64,000 nt of DNA, taken from an uncultured Ellagibacter sp. (GTDB lineage Bacteria; Actinomycetota; Coriobacteriia; Coriobacteriales; Eggerthellaceae). Under the pieces are notes generated by a model. It was not told the DNA's origin, ran no database searches, and saw only the letters and a program-made list of their open reading frames with translations. Below are positions 59,168 to 64,000 of this stretch, piece after piece. The translations under genes were made by a program, and so were the position numbers. The stretch is from positions 17,543 through 81,542 of the forward strand of contig CAKUGU010000005.1 in NCBI GenBank assembly GCA_934654815.1, in the 5' to 3' direction. How positions within the stretch are numbered: the stretch's first letter is position 1; each line of letters begins with the position of its first letter.

Positions 59168-59220
59168 GGCCCGCGGGAGCGGCAACTCCCACGGGCCAAG
59201 GTCCGTTCCCAGAGGCAAAT
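59168..59220 (+). promoter_or_regulatory. Hairpin leader of the second XRE gene
   Basis: GGCCCGCGGGAG/CTCCCACGGGCC (59,168-59,197, one mismatch), then gtccgttcccagaggcaaa (59,202-59,220), the same 19-mer found in inverted orientation before the HTH gene. No U-run, so attenuation or mRNA stabilisation rather than simple termination. Confidence 0.5.
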
Positions 59221-59244
59221 CCAAGAAAGGACAGGTGACAGTAT

Positions 59245-59625
59245 ATGTCATCCGTGCCCAACGCCCGCCGCGCCTGCGGCAAAAGAACACTCCAGCGGCT
59301 GCGCCGGGAGGCCGGCTACCGCTCGGCGAAGGACTTCGCCGCCGTCCTCGGCATCCCCGCGTCCACCTACGCGCGCTACGAGCGCCAGCCCGAGGGGCCG
59401 GAGTGCGCCATCCCGCTCTCGAGCGCCTGGCAGATAGCCGACGCCCTCGGCTGCTCAATCGACCTCGTCGTGGGCCGCGAGGACATTGACGCCGCGGGCG
59501 CGCCCACCTTAGACGACCGCGTGGCCGCGCTCTCCCTCAACGGCCAGGAGATGCTGCGCGGCTTCCTCGGCTACCTCGAGCAGCTCGACGCGGAACGCTC
59601 CGTCCCCAGAAGGCCGGCGATCTAG
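59245..59625 (+). CDS. Second XRE family regulator
   Basis: A 126-residue HTH protein (LQRLRREAGYRSAKDFAAVLGIPASTYARYER ... SSAWQIADALGCSIDLVVG) clearly paralogous to the first XRE protein. Start ATG 59,245 with GAAAGGACAGG upstream. Its stop codon is 2 bases before the integrase ATG, so the two are co-translated. It may act as Cro-like or integrase-control protein. Confidence 0.82.
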   Translation: MSSVPNARRACGKRTLQRLRREAGYRSAKDFAAVLGIPASTYARYERQPEGPECAIPLSSAWQIADALGCSIDLVVGREDIDAAGAPTLDDRVAALSLNGQEMLRGFLGYLEQLDAERSVPRRPAI

Positions 59626-59627
59626 CC

Positions 59628-60824
59628 ATGGCCAGGAAGGAAGTCTCGGGCCAGGGCTCCATCGTCCAGCTCGAGAAGGACAAGCCCAAGAGCAAGTGCC
59701 GCAAGTGGCAGCTGCGCGTCTCGCTCGGGCTCGACCCCAAGACGGGGAAGTACCTGCGCAAGACGCGGGTGTTCAACGGCACGTACAACCAGGCGAAAGC
59801 CGCTCTGCGCGAGTTCATCGACGAGATAGAGCACGACCGCGTCCAAGGCCGCACCGCCTACACCTTCGAGGAGTACAGCAGGCGCTACCTCGACATGCGC
59901 CGCGCGAAGAAGGAGGTCGCCGAGACCACGCTCGACAAGCAGGAGTGGCAGTTCAAGGCCGCCTGCCGCCACATCGGGCACATGAAGCTCGAGGACGTAA
60001 CGCCCACCGTGCTCGATGAAATGTACGTGGCCATGATGCAGGGGGACACGCTCTCGGGGCGGAAGTCCGGCGGCTCCTACGTCAACCAGATCCACGACAA
60101 TATAACGCTCGTGTTCCAACAGGCCGTGAGGGAGGGGCTGCTCGTGAGCAACCCCTGCGACGGCGCCAACCCGCCCAAGATGGACACGAAGGCCAAGAAG
60201 GCCATCCACCCCGACAGGGTCCGCGAGCTCGTGGCCGAGCTCGATCCCGCAAACCCTCGCGAGTGCGCGTACCTCCTTGCCCTGACGCTTGGGCTCCGAC
60301 GCGGAGAGATCTGCGGGCTCTCCTGGTGCGACATCGACTTCGAGCGCGGCATCGTCGACATCAGCCACAGCTACGACTCGCACGGCAACCTCAAGGAGAC
60401 GAAGACCAAGGCCGGCATGCGCCTCCTACCGCTCAGCGACACCACCAAAGACGTCCTGGTCGCGATGAAAGAGGCACAGCGGCGCCAGTTCGAGAAGATG
60501 AACCTCTACCGCAAGCCAGACGAGGGCTACCTGGAGCAGAAGGAGGACGGCCCGGTCATAGCCGGCCACTACGGCGAGAGGGTCATCCCCAGCACTATGA
60601 GCCGCTGGTGGACGACGGACCGCGCGAAGTACGGGCTCGACGGCTACACCCTCCACGAGCTCAGGCACACCTACCTCACCATGCTCGCCATGGGCGGCGT
60701 GCACCCCAAGGTCATGCAGGAGCTCGCCGGCCACTACAGCTCGCAGATAACGATGGACATCTACACGCACGTCAACATGGACGCCAAGCGCGAGGCGGTC
60801 GAGGCCGTCTCGAAGCTCTTCTGA
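59628..60824 (+). CDS. int: Tyrosine recombinase integrase
   Basis: A 398-residue phage integrase. Residues about 1-60 are an AP2-like arm-binding domain (KCRKWQLRVSLGLDPKTGKYLRKTRVFNGTYNQAKAALREF), about 70-165 the SAM-like core-binding domain, and the C-terminus the catalytic domain: LTLGLRRGEICGLSW (first Arg, about 221), LHELRHTYLTML (HxxR, about 342), GHYSSQITMDIYTH (second His and nucleophile Tyr, about 379). It would recombine the 12-bp core at the guaA end. Adjacent to attR. Confidence 0.96.
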   Translation: MARKEVSGQGSIVQLEKDKPKSKCRKWQLRVSLGLDPKTGKYLRKTRVFNGTYNQAKAALREFIDEIEHDRVQGRTAYTFEEYSRRYLDMRRAKKEVAETTLDKQEWQFKAACRHIGHMKLEDVTPTVLDEMYVAMMQGDTLSGRKSGGSYVNQIHDNITLVFQQAVREGLLVSNPCDGANPPKMDTKAKKAIHPDRVRELVAELDPANPRECAYLLALTLGLRRGEICGLSWCDIDFERGIVDISHSYDSHGNLKETKTKAGMRLLPLSDTTKDVLVAMKEAQRRQFEKMNLYRKPDEGYLEQKEDGPVIAGHYGERVIPSTMSRWWTTDRAKYGLDGYTLHELRHTYLTMLAMGGVHPKVMQELAGHYSSQITMDIYTHVNMDAKREAVEAVSKLF

Positions 60825-60850
60825 CGTCCCGGACAATCAAGCAAAGCAGC

Positions 60851-60894
60851 AACGCGGCCGCGCCCCACGACTCCGGGGCGCGGCCGCGTTTTGT
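60851..60894 (+). terminator. Integrase terminator
   Basis: aacgcggccgcgcccc / ggggcgcggccgcgtt, a perfect 16-bp stem with an 8-base loop and tttt. Confidence 0.92.
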
Positions 60895-60945
60895 CACTGC
60901 GTGAGCGTCGGGCACGCATCAAAGTTTTCTCAGCGGCTCTCCGTC

Positions 60946-60966
60946 ATGGACCAATTCATGGACCAA
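60946..60966. promoter_or_regulatory. Candidate integrase arm-binding sites, right end
   Basis: ATGGACCAA twice (60,946-60,954 and 60,958-60,966, period 12) in direct orientation; see the three copies at the left end. Confidence 0.65.
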
Positions 60967-60995
60967 AAATCCCGCACGGAGCGTTTTAGACCGTA

Positions 60996-61029
60996 AGAAA
61001 GGGTGCCCTCGAATCTTCGAGAACACCCT
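60996..61029 (-). terminator. Replacement guaA terminator supplied by the element
   Basis: Minus strand: AGGGTG and an inner CTCGA pair with TCGAG and CACCCT, followed by TTTCTTAC. It lies 63 bases after the guaA stop, but inside the element, to the left of attR. It can replace the original terminator at 27,470-27,501. Confidence 0.65.
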
Positions 61030-61091
61030 TATCTACCTGCGATTATGTTGCTTTTCGCTACCTAGTGTCGCAAACCGTAAAACCCAAAGTT

Positions 61092-61103
61092 TTACTCCCA
61101 CTC
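61092..61103. repeat. attR core
   Basis: ttactcccactc, identical to 27,531-27,542, lying across the guaA stop codon (61,092-61,094). Confidence 0.88.
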
Positions 61104-62696
61104 TATCGTCGCTGGCGGTTTGGACGTTATGTCGTAGCATACGCGGTTCGCGCCGGGCACTTCCGCCACGATGCGCCCGGAGATCTTCGCGAGCACGTCG
61201 TAGGGCAGTTTCGCCCAGTCGGCCGTCATGGCGTCGGAGCTTTCCACCGCGCGCAGGATGATCGGGCGCTGGTAGGTGCGCTCGTCGCCCATGACCCCCA
61301 CGCTCTTGATGTCGGGCAGCACGGCGAAGTACTGCCAGCAGCTGTGCTCGCTGTTGCGCTCGCCGGTCTCCTCGAACAGGCGCTCGTTGTACGCGTCGAG
61401 CTCCTCGCGCACGATGGCGTCGGCGTTCTTGAGGATCTCGAGTTTTTCCTTGTCGACCGCGCCGATGATGCGGATGGCAAGGCCGGGGCCGGGGAAGGGC
61501 TGGCGGTACACGATGTGCGCGGGAAGGCCGAGCGCCGTGCCGAGCGCGCGGACCTCGTCCTTGAAGAAGTGGTCGAGCGGCTCGATCAGGTCGAAATGCA
61601 CGCCTTCGGGGAACGGGATGAGGTTGTGGTGGCTCTTGATGGTCGACGCCTTGCCGCCCGTCTTACGCGCGCCCGACTCGATGATGTCGGGGTAGATGGT
61701 GCCCTGCGCCAGGTACTTCACGGGTTTGCCGTCGGTCTCCAGCTGCTGGGCCACGGCGAAGAATTCTTTCCAGAACTGCGTGCCGATGATGCGGCGCTTC
61801 GCTTCAGGCTCGGTCACACCGGCCAGAAGCTCGGCGTAGCGGTCCTCGGCGTGCACGTGGATGAAGTCGACGTCGAACTGCTTGGTGAAGACTTCCTCCA
61901 CCTGCTCGGGCTCGCCCTTGCGCAAAAGGCCGTGGTTGATGAACACACAGGTCATCTGCTTGCCGATGGCGCGGGCGCCGAGGGCTGCCACCACGCTCGA
62001 GTCCACGCCGCCGGACAGCGCCAAGATCACTCGGTCGCTTCCCGCCTTCGCGCGGAAGTCGGCGGTCATGCTCTCTACGAGGTTGTCCATCGACCAGTTC
62101 TTCTCAAGCCCGCAGATGCCGAACAGGAAGTTCTCCAAGATCTGCTGGCCGTACTCGGTGTGCTTCACCTCGGGATGGAACTGCGTGGTGTAGATTTTCC
62201 GCTGCACGTTCTGCATGGCGGCCACCGGGCACACGTCGGTCGATGCCACGACCTCGAATCCCTCCGGCACGTCGCACACGGCGTCGAAGTGGCTCATCCA
62301 CACGGTCTGCACCTCGGGCGTGCCCTCGAACAGCGCGCCGCCCTTCACATGCAGCTCGGCCGGACCGTATTCGCCCACCTCGGGGTGGTGTACCGCGCCG
62401 CCGAGCGTGACGGCGGTGATCTGGTGGCCGTAGCAGAAGCCGAGCACCGGGACGCCGAGCTCGTACACCTCGGGGTCGACGCGCGGCGCGTCCTCGGCGT
62501 TCACCGAAGCCGGCCCGCCCGACAAGATGATGGCCGATGGCGCCATGGCGCGCACCTCGTCTGCGGTGATGTCGCACGGCACGATCTCCGAGTACACGTT
62601 CAGATCGCGCACGCGGCGGGCGATCAGCTGCCCGTACTGCGCACCGAAATCGAACACGAGGACTTTCTGCGCTGACGTTGAAGATGATGCGCTCAA
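61092..62696 (-). CDS. guaA: GMP synthase (glutamine-hydrolysing)
   Basis: A 534-residue enzyme converting XMP to GMP with glutamine and ATP. The N-terminal class I amidotransferase has the nucleophile in GFCYGHQ (about residue 85) and His-Glu in FHPEVKHTE; the ATP pyrophosphatase domain has SGGVDSSV (about 230); the C-terminal dimerisation domain ends SKPPATIEWE. It starts with TTG at 62,696 behind AAGGAG. The element integrates exactly at its last codons and restores them, so the protein is unchanged. Divergent from rplB. Confidence 0.97.
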   Translation of the reverse strand: MSASSSTSAQKVLVFDFGAQYGQLIARRVRDLNVYSEIVPCDITADEVRAMAPSAIILSGGPASVNAEDAPRVDPEVYELGVPVLGFCYGHQITAVTLGGAVHHPEVGEYGPAELHVKGGALFEGTPEVQTVWMSHFDAVCDVPEGFEVVASTDVCPVAAMQNVQRKIYTTQFHPEVKHTEYGQQILENFLFGICGLEKNWSMDNLVESMTADFRAKAGSDRVILALSGGVDSSVVAALGARAIGKQMTCVFINHGLLRKGEPEQVEEVFTKQFDVDFIHVHAEDRYAELLAGVTEPEAKRRIIGTQFWKEFFAVAQQLETDGKPVKYLAQGTIYPDIIESGARKTGGKASTIKSHHNLIPFPEGVHFDLIEPLDHFFKDEVRALGTALGLPAHIVYRQPFPGPGLAIRIIGAVDKEKLEILKNADAIVREELDAYNERLFEETGERNSEHSCWQYFAVLPDIKSVGVMGDERTYQRPIILRAVESSDAMTADWAKLPYDVLAKISGRIVAEVPGANRVCYDITSKPPATIEWE

Positions 62697-62941
62697 AGCT
62701 GCTCCTTAAGAATCGGTTGCAATCTAGCGCGACGTTGCCGCCGCATGCTTTCATAACTTCACATCATACTAAATCTACGGGCGGGAGGGGCGCTTTCATC
62801 CGTTCGAATGCGACCGAATACCTCAAACGCGGCGAAAACGGGGGAGGGGTGCGCGAAGGCCTCTTGCAAATCGACTTCAGCGCCCCAGCCGGCTAAAGTT
62901 GTGGGCACCTTGTGTGCCCAGGTCGCCACGAAAGAAGGTAC

Positions 62942-62970
62942 TTGCCGACCCCATGAAATGTATGTATAAT
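62942..62970 (+). promoter_or_regulatory. Promoter of the rplB operon
   Basis: TTGCCG (62,942-62,947), 17-base spacer, TATAAT (62,965-62,970). Gives a leader of about 165 bases. Confidence 0.8.
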
Positions 62971-62993
62971 CTTCGGTTGCGTCTACGGTGTTA

Positions 62994-63054
62994 TGGATAC
63001 ACCCGGGCGCGTGGTTAGACCGGCGTCATGATATCGAGCCTCCATCGGTATCCA
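62994..63054 (+). promoter_or_regulatory. Structured leader of rplB
   Basis: tggatac (62,994-63,000) pairs with gtatcca (63,048-63,054) and encloses about 47 bases with further short stems. It may be an autoregulatory leader for a ribosomal protein or simply a stable 5' end. The rest of the 444-base guaA-rplB gap has a tgggcac/gtgcccA hairpin at about 62,903-62,921 and no gene. Confidence 0.45.
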
Positions 63055-63140
63055 CGGCAATCGGTTCGCCACGTAAGGTAAGAGGGTTTTTGGTGTACGG
63101 AGAGGCGTGCGAGCAAAAACCCAGCAAGAAAGAGAGAGTC

Positions 63141-63971
63141 ATGGGAGTCAAACAGTACAAGCCGACAAGCCCTGGCCGCCGTTTCCAAACGGTCTCGGAT
63201 TTCGCGGAGATCACCACCTCGAAGCCGGAGAAGTCGCTGCTTGCGCCCCTTCCTAAGAAGGCCGGTCGCAACAACAATGGTCGCATCACCGTCCGCCATC
63301 AGGGCGGCGGCAACAAGCGCCGTTACCGCATCATCGACTTCAAGCGCAACAAGGACGGCGTACCCGCCAAGGTTGCAACGGTCGAGTACGATCCGAACCG
63401 CTCCGCACGTATTGCCCTTCTGCACTACGTCGACGGCGAGAAGCGCTACATCCTTCACCCGAAGGGGCTGAAGGTCGGCGACATGGTCGTTTCCGGCCCC
63501 GACGCCGACATCAAGCCGGGCAACGCGCTTCCGCTTGCCAACATCCCCGTTGGTACGCTCATCCACGCCGTCGAGCTTCAGCCCGGCAAGGGCGCCGCAC
63601 TTGCGCGTTCCGCCGGCACGAGCATCCAGCTCATGGGCAAGGAAGGCAAGTACGCCATCCTGCGTATGCCGTCCTCCGAAATGCGTCGCGTGCTTCTGAC
63701 CTGCCGCGCAACGATTGGCGAAGTCGGCAACGCCGAGCATGCCAACATCCGCATCGGCAAGGCCGGCCGCAACCGTTGGAAGGGCATCCGCCCGACCGTC
63801 CGCGGCACCGTTATGAACCCGGTCGACCATCCGCACGGCGGTGGCGAAGGCAAGAACAAGTCTTCGGGTCGCAATTCGGTTACCCCGTGGGGCATCCCCT
63901 GCAAGGGCCATCGCACCCGCAATCCGAAGAAGGCTTCGAGCCGTCTCATCATCCGTCGTCGCAAGAAGTAG
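63141..63971 (+). CDS. rplB: 50S ribosomal protein L2
   Basis: A 276-residue protein of full length. [40 protein letters not shown] and [14 protein letters not shown] ... [13 protein letters not shown] are the L2 hallmarks, including the histidine near the peptidyl-transferase centre. It binds 23S rRNA. ATG 63,141 with GAGAGAG. Normally L2 follows L3, L4 and L23 in the S10 operon; here it is first, with its own promoter and a divergent guaA. rpsS follows, as usual. Confidence 0.98.
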   Translation: MGVKQYKPTSPGRRFQTVSDFAEITTSKPEKSLLAPLPKKAGRNNNGRITVRHQGGGNKRRYRIIDFKRNKDGVPAKVATVEYDPNRSARIALLHYVDGEKRYILHPKGLKVGDMVVSGPDADIKPGNALPLANIPVGTLIHAVELQPGKGAALARSAGTSIQLMGKEGKYAILRMPSSEMRRVLLTCRATIGEVGNAEHANIRIGKAGRNRWKGIRPTVRGTVMNPVDHPHGGGEGKNKSSGRNSVTPWGIPCKGHRTRNPKKASSRLIIRRRKK

Positions 63972-63994
63972 CGCGGACACGTTAAGGAGTAACT

Positions 63995-64000
63995 GTGAGC
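63995..64000 (+). CDS. rpsS: Start of rpsS (30S ribosomal protein S19), partial
   Basis: Only GTG AGC is in the window, with AAGGAG 7 bases upstream and 23 bases after the rplB stop. The assignment is by conserved order (rplB-rpsS). Confidence 0.6.

Larger units (their letters stand above)
27531..61103. mobile_element. Integrated phage-derived element at the guaA 3' end (33.6 kb)
   Basis: Delimited by the 12-bp direct repeat ttactcccactc at 27,531-27,542 and 61,092-61,103. The integrase gene is adjacent to the right end. Contents: integrase, regulators, primase-helicase, terminase, portal, scaffold, capsid, connectors, Dit/Tal, baseplate and lysis genes, plus two blocks of cargo. No major tail protein, tail chaperones or tape measure were found. 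All structural genes are on the minus strand; integrase and regulators are on the plus strand. Confidence 0.93.

Overview
The window is high-GC bacterial DNA. It probably comes from the Coriobacteriia, family Eggerthellaceae or close: this is inferred from GC and codon use, from the mix of gene families (a three-gene molybdenum hydroxylase, an EFR1-type flavodoxin-ferredoxin, an ATC-hydrolase-like protein, a DUF6323/DUF6179-like pair, a DUF362 relic), and from guaA used as an integration site. No rRNA or tRNA gene was found to confirm it.

The left chromosomal part (1-27.5 kb) is accessory metabolism and transport. A purine-type NCS2 permease, a MocA-like cofactor enzyme and a three-subunit molybdenum hydroxylase (1-6.2 kb) look like one purine or N-heterocycle oxidation block. 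A Fur/Zur-type regulator, a Cys/His-rich membrane protein and ZnuA-ZnuC-ZnuB (6.5-10.0 kb) form a metal (probably zinc) uptake operon with a strong promoter overlapped by a 25-bp dyad. Then come an MFS pump, a peptide deformylase, a TetR/YhgE-Pip divergent pair, an EFR1 protein, an ATC-hydrolase-like gene, a paired DUF6323/DUF6179-like operon, a lone HipA-like kinase, a TetR/MATE pair, an HxlR/flavin-reductase pair, a PNPOx-like protein and a PAS-GGDEF cyclase. Between them lie decayed genes (DUF362 protein, EamA transporter, DUF3800 fragment, HsmA-like protein) and three short repeat families, including a MITE-like 140-bp element with 24-bp terminal inverted repeats.

From 27,531 to 61,103 lies an integrated phage-derived element of 33.6 kb. 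It is bounded by a 12-bp direct repeat (ttactcccactc) that is the last three codons plus stop of guaA. The integrase sits next to the right end. On the right are two XRE-type regulators, a divergent small HTH protein and a large primase-helicase. On the minus strand follow terminase small and large subunits, portal, scaffold, major capsid, head-tail connector genes, Dit, Tal, a collagen-like baseplate protein, a BspA-type LRR protein, holins and a CW_7-repeat amidase. The head operon is interrupted between portal and scaffold by 12.3 kb of cargo: an expanded type III restriction-modification locus (RHH protein, PLD-SNF2 helicase, DUF4391 protein, Mod, Res), a DUF5655/NucS-like protein, small unknown genes and two copies of a degenerate GC-rich repeat. 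A second plus-strand cargo pair of unknown function lies between the tail fibre and lysis genes. The tail module lacks major tail protein, chaperones and tape measure, so the element is either a defective prophage or something other than a normal siphophage.

Right of the element are guaA (minus strand) and, divergently, rplB with its own promoter and structured leader, followed by the first codons of rpsS. Two observations tie the host and element together: the original guaA terminator has been left at the far end of the element (27,470-27,501), and the element carries a replacement terminator just inside its right end.
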